From: Sphaerolaimus hirsutus
Lineage: Eukaryota > Nematoda > Chromadorea > Monhysterida > Sphaerolaimidae
Assembly: GCA_964036195.1 (NCBI GenBank)
Contig: OZ038460.1
Location: 11,659,504-11,723,503, forward strand
Length of the DNA stretch: 64,000 nucleotides
Direction: 5' to 3'
Position 1 is the first letter of the stretch, and every line of letters begins with the position of its first letter. The notes under the pieces are model-generated. The model made no database searches and was not told the origin of the DNA. It saw only the letters and a list, made by a program, of their open reading frames with translations. A program made the translations under genes and the position numbers. Positions 20,740 to 30,566 of this stretch are shown here, in pieces.

Positions 20740-23700
20740 ATGACTAGTTCGGGTGGCATACCCATGGGTGGGTATGGAGCGAGTTCCAGTTCGTATCGTG
20801 GCGGGCGCATAGCCAAAGCGCCGCTCAAGTCGTGGACTTCTCATGGAAAACAGGGTGGTGACACTATTCCGCCGCTGCCCTACAATCCTCCTCGAAACGC
20901 CCGATCGACTTGTCCTGAATTTGTCATCAACCAAAAGTTGTCGGGAATAGTGGATCGAGTTCACGTCGGTAACGAGCAGCGTCCTACCAGTTATCAATGC
21001 CACATTCGTTTCAACGGCGATGCGCAGGCGCTTTTGGAAAGTTATCCGGAGTGGTCGGAAGCGGAAACGGCTTATCCATTTTTCACCTATTCGGTCAACA
21101 AAGCGGAGCGCGCTCGTGAGCGGTCGGTGCAGAAAATTTTGAGGGAATATCGCGAGGCTAACGAAGCCTACGACATGTTTTTGCCGCTTGTCCGCCACGG
21201 CATGCATTTTGTCGCGACTGGTATCAGCAGGGTTAGCGCCAATCCAAAATATTGGGAATTGCGAGGCGTCACCATTATGAAAAATGACGCTCAAATGCCA
21301 TTGTTTTTGGGCCGCCCTGTTGTCATTGTTTCGCAAGGACAGGTTGACCTCTCCGTCGATGAGCCAGCGTCGGAAATTTCACAGAGAGGACAGGAAAATC
21401 GCGAAGGATATCATCCTTATCCGGCCAAGTGGAGATATTTGCGTTTGAGGGCAGCGTTCACCCCTTCGCGGTACATTAGTGCACCCCCCTTCAAAGGCGC
21501 CGACGAGCGGGATCCGGGCCCTGAAAAGTTGATTTTTGCGCACAGCGAAAATGTCATGGAAAGTGACATACACCCGCACGCCGGACAATTAGGTGTGGCG
21601 CATGTAGAATATCACGCTTTTGATGACGCCGGCAAAGTCAACAACTTTTATTGGGGTCATGCGTATGGCGTGCGTATTTTTTCGGCGCGGCAAATTGAGG
21701 CTGGTATGGAGTGGAAGGGTGAAATGAATAGAAATTACCTCACCTCTCAGCTGCAGCTCCGTTCCATCTTTTTGGCCGCTGCTAACGTGTGTCACGAAGC
21801 GCATTTGCGATACACTGCGACTAGGGCGAAAGCGGTGCGCGCGCAGGTGACTTGGCAAAATGGGCCGCGGGGATTAATTGCGATAATTAGGTGGGAGCGC
21901 GTGCATTTGAATCCAGCTGCTGCGATGCGCGACACGGCCGAGTGGCACAGGAATAAGGCGCAGGGCTACATGTTGAATTTTACTTCGCCCATGTTGTCGT
22001 TACAAATCGTCGAAGCTGATCCCCGGGGGGAAGAGCGTGCTCTGACTGGCCGCCCGCAAATAAATTTACGCACGGTTAGCGCCGACATCACTGCCGAGGC
22101 GGTGCAGCTGGTCGCCAAACCGGACGTGTTGGTGCTGCAGGCGCTGTCGCCGCATTTGCTGCCCAATTGCGATTACATGGTGCGCGGTTCCGCTTTGTCG
22201 CCTAGCTACAATGGCCGCATGGAAATTTTGGAGCGGTTGTGCATAATGGGGCCTAGTGGTTACCGGCCAACCGAGAGCAACACCGGAATGCTCGCTGTGG
22301 AAGACCAGGTCAAAATGGCGGTAGTGCTGCACAAGCAGTTGAACCAAGTTGAGACTGATTGGCAGCGCACGCTCGAAAAAATTGAGTCTGACGGGTTGTA
22401 TGCCGAGGTGCGCAGAGGCACATGCGAAGATTTATTGCAAGTGCATCGGGGTGATTTTCGGCCGCAGGAGGGGCAGGGGCGTGTGATTGCGTCAGTTATC
22501 AAGTCTGTGCGAAAAACTGCGCCGCTATTGTTGATGTGTGATTCACCGTTCGGTTCCGGTAAAACGACTGTGCAAAGTCAGTGTGCGTACGCGGTTGCGT
22601 TCAAATTTACTGAGAAAAATGACCCGCCGAACCCGCTGAAGAGGGAGTTGCCCTCTGATGCAAACAAAAATGCGCTTTACCACTCCACAATGATTACTTG
22701 CAGTGTGAATTCGGCCGCTGATGAGTCTGCTAGACGATCGTTGCAAAGTTTGGCGGACATCGGTCTGCCTACTTTGGAAAGGGTCGTGGAAGTTTTGCTG
22801 CGCAGTAGGGAGACGTGGACTGCAATGGATAACAAACCGAATTTCGAAACACCTGGCTATGCGCGTTTTTGTCAGGTGCGCGCTGCTTTCGCGATTCGCG
22901 TGCTGAGTCCATTGTTGGAAGTTGACGATCGCTACGTCGATATGACGCTCCAGCAATTGCCGCTGCTGAATTTGATCGCGCAAAACATGCCCATGCATGT
23001 GATTCGATTGAATGACCACTGGCTAACTGCTTATGAACGCTTTACCGCTCAACGCCATATTTGTGACACTTTGAACGAGATCATTGCGAACAATCAGCAC
23101 CCCGCCGACATTTTCGAAGCCATTCGGTCGCAGTTGCCTTTGGTTCGTTTGTCCATCGACGAAGACGACGAGGATGATTTGGTGCCACTGGACAATGGTC
23201 AAGAGGAAGGCGTGCAGGCGTGGGGGGCCGTGGCTGGCTTTGTCGATGACAACCAGGTGTGGGGCAAAATTTACAAGTGCGAAATGCGACGCCTCGTTAG
23301 GGTGGCTACTAGGTTGCATAAGGTGGTGTTGAATGTGCTGCAGCCAGGCCAAGTCCATGTGACCTTGGATTCATCGCGCGATAAGCGACTGCAAGTTTTG
23401 AAATATGCCGCGGTGTTTGTGGACAAGGCGTCTCTGGCGGATGAAACTGCCATTTTTGGCGCTGTTTCAAACGCTCGACTCCCCCACAATGGCTTGGTGC
23501 TTTTGTTTGGCGATAGCAAGCAGTTGACCCGAATGGTCAGGCCGCATTCATGGATTGCCCCGATTCTGAAACCTGATCCATCGCTGATCAACAGGTTGGT
23601 GGAAGGTGTGTTGTGCCCAATTCTGAAGCTCGAGACTGTTTTCCGCGGCCACGACGCGCTGATTCAAGCGAATTCAGTTGCTGCGTACGATGGCCAATTG

Positions 23701-25296
23701 CGCGCGTTCCACGAATACAGTCAGTTGCGAGATACTTTGCCGCTCATGGCTTGCGGTGCCGATCAGGTGCCTTTGTCTTCTGTGATCGTGCACATGGGTT
23801 TCGAAATGAGCGAGGGCGTGTCTGTTAAAAATTTGGCGGAAGTAGACATTGTGGTGCGCGTTGTGCAGCAATTTGTCATTTTGGCGCTGAACAGCGAGGG
23901 CGAGAATGTCGTTCCGTGGAGTGATTTAGAAAGCGCCGATTCGCTGCTGGTTGTGTGTTTCTATTCAGCGCAGGAGAGAAGAGTGATTGACGAATTGGTG
24001 CGATTGAGCTGGGCGCAGTTGTTAGGGGGTGAGGGGTTCCCTGGCTATTTAGCGACCCCAGCGTTTTGGCGGAAAAAAGTCATCACTGCTGATCGAGCGC
24101 AAGCTCGTGAAGCGCACGTGGTGATTGTGTCATGTGTGAGGGGTAGCGCGCCGCGAGTGGACGCTACTGGACACCCGTCGCAGCGCGAGCGCGATGTGAT
24201 GGACAGAATTGGCTTTTTGGCGATGCCGGAGCGGTGCAACGTGGCCACGTCTCGCGCCAAAACGGCCAGAGTTGTGATCATGAACGCCGCTACCGTGCTG
24301 CATTCTGAGTTTTTCTGGCGCTTTGTGGCGGTGGAATTAGGAAAGGGACGCGTTTTTGCGTACCACGAGCGACATTTGTGGGAGAGTGACCCGTTGGCTA
24401 GGTTTCTGGGCCACTGGAGAAGTGCCCCGGTCGATCTGCAAGAACCCGCTCCGCCCGTGCAAGAAGAAGAAGAAAATGAGGTTCCGCCGCCGCCGGAAGA
24501 AGTTCAGGAGGTGGATGTGAGCGAACAGCGAGCGTCCCCTCAGCCAGACGCTGACGTCGCCCCCGCTCCCGATTCTCCAGACGTGCAGATGTTGCCGCCA
24601 GAAGAGCAGGAGGAGGAGTCAGAGAAAGTTCAGCCGCGCGCGGATGAAAAAGCGAGTTGTTCTCGGTCTCGGCGTCGGTATCGCGGTCGTCGTCGCTCTC
24701 CCTCGTCGAGTTCTTCCTCTTCCTCTAGTTCTTTGTCGGGTTCGTCAAAATCGGGATCGAGTGAGACCGATTCGGCCTCGGAGTCTGAACGCGCGCCGCC
24801 CGTACCGGCACACCAACAGAAAACGCTCCAGGAGGAGGAAGTGATGGAGGTGGAACAGGAGCAAAGTGAACAAGGTGCTCAACAGCAGGAACCGGCAATG
24901 GAAGGTCAACGGCAAGAGCAAGAACCAGAGCCAGATACTGAAGAGGCCAACAATGCAATTATTGGAGAAAAATTGGATGAGTTAATTCAAATGGCGGGCG
25001 AGTTGAACACCGAGCTGGACGCTGAGCGACAGCAACAGTCCATGAGCCCAGACCGGCAGATGCTAAGACAAATGGACGCCATCCAGGAGGAGGCCAATGA
25101 ATCTGCTGAGCCCATGCAGGAAGATGAGCAGGAACAGGAGCAGCCTGAGGAAGTGGCCGCACAGCAGCTGCAGCAACCTGTTCAGGTTGTTGTAGTTGGC
25201 GCGTCACCGCCACCGCAAGAGGAACAGAGTCCGCCCCCGCCAGTGACTCCAACTTTGGCAGGTTTGGAGCCAGAGGAGGAGATGGAAGCGGAGTAA
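20740..25296 (+). CDS. UPF1-like superfamily 1 helicase, Walker B altered
   Basis: 1518 codons from ATG 20740. Residues 1-590 resemble no domain I can name. Helicase motifs: Walker A FGSGKTT (604-610); an NSAADES block like motif Ib of UPF1; Walker B VDKAS at 894-898, where copy 2 has VDEAS; motif III GDSKQL (924-929); the arginine block LETVFRGH (964-971), which aligns with the QYRMH box of UPF1-type enzymes; motif IV FYSAQ (1074-1078); motif V REAHVVIVSCVR (1123-1134); motif VI CNVATSRAK (1166-1174). This set and order identify an SF1 UPF1/DNA2/NAM7-like helicase. The tail (about 1240-1518) is acidic, Pro- and Gln-rich with an Arg-Ser block and a Ser run, probably disordered. Losing the Walker B Glu should abolish ATP hydrolysis in this copy. 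Likely acts on RNA, but the substrate is unknown. Confidence 0.9.
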   Translation: MTSSGGIPMGGYGASSSSYRGGRIAKAPLKSWTSHGKQGGDTIPPLPYNPPRNARSTCPEFVINQKLSGIVDRVHVGNEQRPTSYQCHIRFNGDAQALLESYPEWSEAETAYPFFTYSVNKAERARERSVQKILREYREANEAYDMFLPLVRHGMHFVATGISRVSANPKYWELRGVTIMKNDAQMPLFLGRPVVIVSQGQVDLSVDEPASEISQRGQENREGYHPYPAKWRYLRLRAAFTPSRYISAPPFKGADERDPGPEKLIFAHSENVMESDIHPHAGQLGVAHVEYHAFDDAGKVNNFYWGHAYGVRIFSARQIEAGMEWKGEMNRNYLTSQLQLRSIFLAAANVCHEAHLRYTATRAKAVRAQVTWQNGPRGLIAIIRWERVHLNPAAAMRDTAEWHRNKAQGYMLNFTSPMLSLQIVEADPRGEERALTGRPQINLRTVSADITAEAVQLVAKPDVLVLQALSPHLLPNCDYMVRGSALSPSYNGRMEILERLCIMGPSGYRPTESNTGMLAVEDQVKMAVVLHKQLNQVETDWQRTLEKIESDGLYAEVRRGTCEDLLQVHRGDFRPQEGQGRVIASVIKSVRKTAPLLLMCDSPFGSGKTTVQSQCAYAVAFKFTEKNDPPNPLKRELPSDANKNALYHSTMITCSVNSAADESARRSLQSLADIGLPTLERVVEVLLRSRETWTAMDNKPNFETPGYARFCQVRAAFAIRVLSPLLEVDDRYVDMTLQQLPLLNLIAQNMPMHVIRLNDHWLTAYERFTAQRHICDTLNEIIANNQHPADIFEAIRSQLPLVRLSIDEDDEDDLVPLDNGQEEGVQAWGAVAGFVDDNQVWGKIYKCEMRRLVRVATRLHKVVLNVLQPGQVHVTLDSSRDKRLQVLKYAAVFVDKASLADETAIFGAVSNARLPHNGLVLLFGDSKQLTRMVRPHSWIAPILKPDPSLINRLVEGVLCPILKLETVFRGHDALIQANSVAAYDGQLRAFHEYSQLRDTLPLMACGADQVPLSSVIVHMGFEMSEGVSVKNLAEVDIVVRVVQQFVILALNSEGENVVPWSDLESADSLLVVCFYSAQERRVIDELVRLSWAQLLGGEGFPGYLATPAFWRKKVITADRAQAREAHVVIVSCVRGSAPRVDATGHPSQRERDVMDRIGFLAMPERCNVATSRAKTARVVIMNAATVLHSEFFWRFVAVELGKGRVFAYHERHLWESDPLARFLGHWRSAPVDLQEPAPPVQEEEENEVPPPPEEVQEVDVSEQRASPQPDADVAPAPDSPDVQMLPPEEQEEESEKVQPRADEKASCSRSRRRYRGRRRSPSSSSSSSSSSLSGSSKSGSSETDSASESERAPPVPAHQQKTLQEEEVMEVEQEQSEQGAQQQEPAMEGQRQEQEPEPDTEEANNAIIGEKLDELIQMAGELNTELDAERQQQSMSPDRQMLRQMDAIQEEANESAEPMQEDEQEQEQPEEVAAQQLQQPVQVVVVGASPPPQEEQSPPPPVTPTLAGLEPEEEMEAE

Positions 25297-25605
25297 TGGT
25301 AATTTAGGTGTACAGGAATTTTTGTTTTTGTTTTTGTTTTTAGTCGTTTTTGTTGAGCGAACGTTTTACCAGTAGAATTGAGCTTTTGTTGAATTGAAAA
25401 TTGAATTTTCATTGAGTTTTACCGGTTCAAAAGTTTTTCTTTGTGTTCTCAACAAAGTGTGGAAAAATGCGTAATGGTTGTCAATAAATTTAAAATTGGT
25501 TTAAAATAGTTCTTAGAAAACGGGAATTTATTTCAATTCGTTTCTTTAATAGTTTTGCTGTGTTTCGATTTTAGCCGGGAGGTAAAATGTATGGCTGGTG
25601 GAGTT
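25297..25605 (+). other. 3' untranslated stretch with candidate polypurine tract
   Basis: Contains TTTTTG-type runs and a short purine block GGGAGGTAAAA at 25577-25587, 18 bases before the 3' LTR, also present in copy 2 at 47464-47474. It is short and not adjacent to the LTR, so its assignment as the plus-strand primer is weak. Confidence 0.35.
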
Positions 25606-28248
25606 TGTGAGCAAAAGTGGGTGTCCAAAAATTGTAAAATTTCAAAAATTTTAAGCGTAAATGTATATGTAGTACACTTAATGAATTTATGTAGAGGGTT
25701 GTTTATACTTCCGAGCTTACAATAATTTAAACATTTCAGTTCTACTTCGACGTTGGTTTTGGGCGATTCAGTGGGCGAACGTGGCGTTGACGTTTTCGGC
25801 TACATCGCTGCGCTACGTCGGCAACGTGGCAACGTGCATTTCCGTTTTTCCGGTGCCCCATTGTGTTATGTGTGTCTTTTTGGCCAAGGAAAGGATTGGA
25901 GGTATTGAGGATCTGACACAAAGTTGACGCTGTGATGTAAATAGTTGTTTTTATTTGTTTAGAATTTTTTTAATTAGGCAGTTTTTTTTTAAGAAAGTGA
26001 GACAAGTGAATTGGCAACAATTTTGATTGTGACAGTTTAATTCAAAAGTATTTTTTCCATTTCTACTAGCGGTTTAGATTGCATAACAAAGTTTCAGTTA
26101 TTTTCTCTAAGTAAAAAGAGTGACGCTGCAGTTACGTGTCGTAGTGCGTGAATGGTCAGTGATAGCTGAGGGCACATAGGTTGAATTTTGACTAACTTTC
26201 GCTGCATTCTTTTGAAGTGAGGGCCGTGGCTATTGATCTAGTATGTACTGTGCATTCCTGCATTTCCGGATTGGGAAACCAAAGTTAATTTACAAGCGAT
26301 TTTACAAAGGTACACTGATTATAGAGGTGCGATGATGATTGGTGTTGAAAATGAGAGGTAATTAAAAGAATCGAGTCTAACTCGACAGGCATGATCGCAT
26401 GTCTAAATGCCTACTCCCTTGGCTTGTTGTGAGAACAGCCCAGTCCGCCGATCTCATCGAAACAAGCACCCATACAGTGACAAGTGTACTTATTTTTGAG
26501 TGAATTGAGCAGTTCGGTATTTTCGGGGTGTGGTTTTTGCACAGTGCGTATGGGATCAGAAAGCCATGGTTGACTAATTAACATTCTGGTAGCAGAATGA
26601 GTGGTGTAGCAGCGAGAGTGGTCATTTTCGTGATAAGTGCCTTCGGTAGTTAATGGCTGTTGCGTTTCGGCATGTGGCAGTGGATTCACTTGAGTTTGTT
26701 TTTAGTTTTAAACTTCAAAAAGTCATGCAATCTAAACATGCATTTAAGCTACAAAGATTGAAATTTATAAACTTTCAAGTTGCCAATCATTTGCGTTCGT
26801 ATTTCTATTAAGCGTTATACCGACTTCATATTCATTTTAACTTTAGGTTTGGTAGGGAATAGGTAAAACTCGAGTATGTTAATTTTTATTTGATTTTACG
26901 TTTGCAACTTCGCTATTTTTTTTTATCTACCTAATCCTAGATTGATTTTTTTTTGTATTTCCCTTTCCCCTAGAAAACTGATAACTTGACATTTGGATAT
27001 TTAGGAATTTATGCAAATTTCGTGGTTGATCTTTATTATACAAAGAGATGAAATAATAAGCCGCTTGTTTTTCCTGTTTTTTCCCCGAATATTTTGATAA
27101 GTGTAAAGGTGATCTGATTTGAGTGCGTATTTATTTTATCACTCTGGTGGAATTTCCGCTAAGAGTCTTTAAAACGGTACCGTAATTCATTTTTTCCTTG
27201 ACAGTCAGTGTGAAAGTTAATTTTGTTCGCCTTACCGGTATCCTAATCTCATCATGGATTATCCCACTTACGACATTTTTTCGTTGTGCATTAATAATAC
27301 GTGTGCTTCTTACGCTTTGGATATCAACGTCATTTTCGTTTACTATACGCTCTTTTTGCTGATGGGATTATTGTTCGCGTGCTTATTTGTTTCGCTAATT
27401 GCTGTGTGTTTCCCCGTTTGTGGAGGTGGTTTTGGGATTTCGGTAGAGTTCGCTGAGTAAAATTTGAATCGCCCGCCATTTTTTTCGCGCTAAAACAAGT
27501 TTTTACAGTATCTCGTGTGTTTTTCCTGTTTTTTTTTATTCTTGTCGCATTCGTTCATTTTCTTATTCTTCTATTTTTATCCTCGCTCTTGTTCCCAACC
27601 CGATTTTTGGCGCGTGAATTCTTTGTGTTTTTGTGTAGTTGATCGACGTATCCTGTAAACTGACGCCGTGAATAATTTTAGGTATGCCCGTTTTAAAATT
27701 CCGTGTGTCCGTAAAGTCGTTTGTAAGCATGCTTCTCGTGGTATGTGGAAGTGTTGTCTGGACTTGGCTTATGTTGTTGCGTATAAAAGCGTACCGTAAT
27801 TTAGAGTAGGGGTCGATTCAGTCGAAATTGCTTCGGTTTCATTTTCTTGGAGTTTTTTCGAAGGTTTTGTGCCGCTGGTTAGAAACTCGCTCTCAGTGTG
27901 TTCCCTGTGTTCTATCTGAATGTGTGAATTCTGAGTCTAAAAATCGCCTAAAATAAAATCTCTTCTAAAAACTTCGGACCCCTTGGTGTAAATTAGACAT
28001 TCAACTAATTACTGGTGCGTTGATAAAAACGCCATTCGCTAAAAAGCTAACTTAATTGACGTAGCGTACACCTGTGATATTCACTTCGGTGAATTCACCA
28101 TTGTGCGTTGCGAATTCAATCGGTAGTCGCTTTTCCGTTGCCTTACTTTGTCGCTCATCCAACGAGTAGGTGTGAGATCGGTAAAACTTGGCAGTTTGCC
28201 ATAGTGGAATTTGGTTGAGTAAAAAGTAGCCGGTGAAAATTCATGACA
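25606..28248 (+). repeat. 3' LTR, copy 1
   Basis: Direct repeat of 10299-12940 with the same ends. Differences seen by eye: about six substitutions and one extra T, including changes in the U3 ORF (Ala instead of Thr, and Arg to Cys). Followed by the target duplication AAAG at 28249-28252. Confidence 0.96.
27254..27460 (+). CDS. U3-encoded small membrane protein, 3' LTR copy
   Basis: Same 68-codon ORF as at 11947, here in the 3' LTR, where it would be the third ORF on the genomic RNA after the helicase. Carries one private change, Arg to Cys in the Gly-rich tail. The hydrophobic segment and N-x-T site are unchanged. Function unknown. Confidence 0.55.
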   Translation: MDYPTYDIFSLCINNTCASYALDINVIFVYYTLFLLMGLLFACLFVSLIAVCFPVCGGGFGISVEFAE

Positions 28249-28252
28249 AAAG

Positions 28253-28510
28253 TACGGTCCGCTGAGTATACCTAAAATCGGTAGCATCTCATAAAAAGAT
28301 TAAAAAAATAGAAAATTGAAGAATAAAGTAAAATAAAATGAAACATGAATATAATTAAAATAAAATAAAAAATTTATACAATTTTTATACAATTTTAGTA
28401 AAACGAATTTTACTAAAACCAACCCTGACCTTGAGCATGTAAACTGTATGGGATATGTGGAAAACCCTGCTGATGTACGTGACACGGTAGTTAGGTATGT
28501 GGTAAATACC
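28253..28510. other. AT-rich flank, no feature
   Basis: Right flank of retrotransposon copy 1, rich in TAAAAT-type strings. Nothing else supportable. Confidence 0.5.
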
Positions 28511-28630
28511 TACCGTATTTCCTCTAATAGAACGGCATACCTCCAATAGAACGGCAGCTGCAATAGAACGGCAGATAAAAAAGTTAACGAAAAAATAGAA
28601 CGGCGCTCTTCTATTAAAAGAAATACAGTA
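28511..28630. repeat. CCGTAT-tipped MITE, AGAACGGCA variant
   Basis: Starts TACCGTATTTCCTCTAATAG and ends in an AAATACAGTA inverse tip. The interior repeats an AATAGAACGGCA unit in place of the C/G runs of other copies. So the tip is kept while the internal unit differs. Confidence 0.65.
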
Positions 28631-28939
28631 TTATACTCGTAAACTCGGCGGACATGAAACGAGTCATTTTATCACTGAATGGAACTTGCTTCATTAGTTT
28701 CGTTGGTTCATTAGTTAGGTTTTTACAAAAAGAAGGTTAAAAGAACAAGGGGATTAAGAACAATCAACATTGAGTACGAAAAAAGGTACGACTAGAACTT
28801 CATGATATTGCACTTTCCGTATACCTATGTAAATATCAATGATCATGGTAAATGGTAAAGGTAGACAATGCTATTTTACATTTATCTACGCACCTCACCC
28901 ACCAAAATCTGTCACAATGTTATAATTATCTCCTTTTAG
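28631..28939. other. No recognisable feature
   Basis: AT-rich spacer ending in a CTCCTTTTAG splice-acceptor-like string (28930-28939) in front of a GC-rich island. Confidence 0.45.
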
Positions 28940-29117
28940 CTTGGTGCATATTCATCCCACATTGTCATCTCTGCGTCGCGTGGCTTCTAGTTTGTTGGAC
29001 GTCTCGACTGCGGCGCTCGGCGTACAAAGCGCGGAACCTCAGCACGGCGTCCAAGCCGTGCGACAACATCGCCAGCAGGCTGAACATCTGCGCGGACGAA
29101 TGCACGCGATGCAAATG
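28940..29117. other. Exon-like GC-rich island, left part, strand undecided
   Basis: A GC-rich block after a strong plus-strand acceptor string (CTCCTTTTAG). The plus frame starting LVHIHP gives an amphipathic, Gln/Arg-rich stretch that could be a coiled coil; another plus frame and a minus frame are also open. It is interrupted at 29118 by a MITE with a 9-bp duplication, and the block seems to continue beyond the next MITE at 29996. If both MITEs are removed, open frames continue across the join on both strands, so I cannot assign the strand or a product. Confidence 0.35.
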
Positions 29118-29502
29118 GGGGCATGCCTAGTACGCACATCTGCCCGTTACGCACATTTGCCCGTTTTTTTCACTTGACACTTTTTCAAGTGATTTTCAGA
29201 TATGAGTGAAGTGAAAAAAAGTTGCGCAATGACATTAGTGAACTTTTTTCACTTCACTCATATCTGAAAATCACTTGAAAAAGTGTCAAGTGAAAAAACG
29301 GTCAAAATAGCCATTTTTCACAGTTTTTTTCACTTGACAATTTTTCAAGTGATGTTCAAATATGAGGAAGTGAAAAAAGTTCACTAATGTCATTGCGCAA
29401 CTTTTTTTCACTTCACTCATATCTGAAAATCACTTGAAAAAGTGTCAAGTGAAAAAATGGCAAATGTGCGTAACGGGCAGATGTGCGTATTAGTACACTC
29501 TC
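29118..29502. mobile_element. MULE-type MITE, copy A (9-bp duplication)
   Basis: 385 bp, GGGGCATGCC...ACACTCTC, flanked by a perfect 9-bp duplication ATGCAAATG (29109-29117, 29503-29511). Near the ends a 31-bp inverted repeat starts TACGCACATCTGCCCGTTAC. The interior is a set of CACTTGAAAAAGTGTCAAGTG-type palindromes that together fold into long hairpins. A 9-bp duplication is typical of Mutator-like elements. Nearly identical to 30567-30951, so recently active. The open frames inside are artefacts. Confidence 0.85.
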
Positions 29503-29510
29503 ATGCAAAT

Positions 29511-29995
29511 GAGGCGTCTAATTCTAAAAGTCGACAAGTCCACAAAATGCGATTTCGAGTAAATCGCATTTTTAAGTTTCAGATCCAATTCCACGCCCCT
29601 GGTGCGTGTGCAATTTGGCTCTCTCTGTTCCCAGCGACGACGAGGCTGTCTTAAGGAAAATTTATGGACTTGTTTACCTTTAGAAATCGGTTTCCACAGT
29701 GGACTTAACACATTTATTGCTTTTTTCCCAACAAAAAAGGAGACGACGGATGGACTTGACGACTTTTAGCCCAAAACGGTTAGTGGACTTCTTGCCCAAA
29801 TTTTTTGTATTTTCCCAAAAATGTTAAATTTCGTATCGTTAAAATTTCGTTAAAATATCGTAAATAGACATGTGAGGTCAAAAAATTTATGGAAAAATAA
29901 TGAAAAATGCGCGGAAGTAGCTTCAGATAACGTTTCCGGACCTAACTCGAAATTTTCATATTTTGAACTTGCGACTTTTAAAATTGGACGCCTCA
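29511..29995. repeat. MITE with GAGGCGTC ends
   Basis: Left end GAGGCGTCTAATTCTAAAAG and right end its inverse (CTTTTAAAATTGGACGCCTC), with about 37 bp of imperfect terminal inverted repeat. AAAT flanks both ends, a possible 4-bp duplication. The MULE-type MITE at 29118 inserted exactly at its left edge. Non-coding. Confidence 0.65.
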
Positions 29996-30165
29996 AATGT
30001 ATAAGCCACGACTTGTCTACGGAGTGGCTTTGTGGAAAAGTATGAACACACCGCCGCCATGACTGGGGCCACTGCTGCCGTGCCCTCGGAGTCCACAGTG
30101 ATGAGCAGCATACATACGAATGCAGTCATAAAAAGTGCACAAAATAGAGTCACTGACACTGTTTC
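29996..30165 (-). other. Exon-like island, right part (possible minus-strand exon)
   Basis: On the minus strand an acceptor string CCACACAG precedes an open frame beginning at 30165 with a hydrophobic stretch (VTLFCALFMTAFVCMLLITV) and then an Ala/Val-rich segment, up to the MITE border at 29995. Its phase (0) matches the donor of the exon at 31100-31288. The plus strand is also open and could instead continue the island at 28940. Product unknown. Confidence 0.3.
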
Positions 30166-30566
30166 CTGTGTGGAATGTAGTTAACATTTATTTAAAAAAA
30201 GTTGCAATCAAAATCAAACTAGGTACTCCCCTAACGATGGCAATCAAAAATTCGAAAACGTGTTTGAATTTTCGAATATTTTGGACGTTTCGAATTTCTA
30301 TTTTACCTGTAGAAAAGCCATTTTTTCTACAGAAATTCGAAAACGATTTTGAATTTTTGAATTTTCTGTATTGTATTGTATTTTTCTGTACTGTATTTTT
30401 CGGCCGAAAATATAGGGATAACAAAACTAGTGGAAATGTATCTGCTGATGCTGAAACAGCTTGGAACGCTGCAAAACATAAAAATGTATCCAAATTCAGC
30501 ATAAAATTTCGAAAATGCAATAATTTGATGCAAAAATTCGAAAAAGTACGTAAAAATATTCGGAAG
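30166..30566. other. AT-rich spacer, no gene
   Basis: AT-rich with TTCGAAAA-type repeats. The open frames here (30135-30626 plus, 30188-30586 minus) are low-complexity and not credible. Ends in the 9-bp duplication ATTCGGAAG (30558-30566). Confidence 0.5.

Larger units (their letters stand above)
10299..28248 (+). mobile_element. LTR retrotransposon with helicase gene, copy 1 (degenerate)
   Basis: A 17.95-kb element bounded by direct repeats 10299-12940 and 25606-28248, both beginning TGTGAG and ending ATGACA, and flanked by a 4-bp duplication AAAG (10295-10298, 28249-28252). Order: 5' LTR, tRNA primer site, leader, gag-pol, spacer, SF1 helicase ORF, 3' LTR. The pol enzymes place it in Ty3/gypsy (Metaviridae). 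By eye the two LTRs differ at about 6 substitutions and one T indel in 2.64 kb. Damage in this copy: an integrase stop (19671-19673) and loss of the Walker B glutamate in the helicase. It also shares the RT frame change with copy 2. It is a separate insertion from copy 2, not a segmental duplication, because the flanks and target duplications differ. Confidence 0.97.

Noticed and set aside
20740-25296. Helicase ORF as a neighbouring host gene
   Set aside because: It lies between pol and the 3' LTR inside the target duplication in both independent insertions.
29140-29500. CRISPR-like array of repeated CACTTGA units
   Set aside because: Eukaryotic context, palindromic units without unique spacers, and a 9-bp target duplication identify a MITE.
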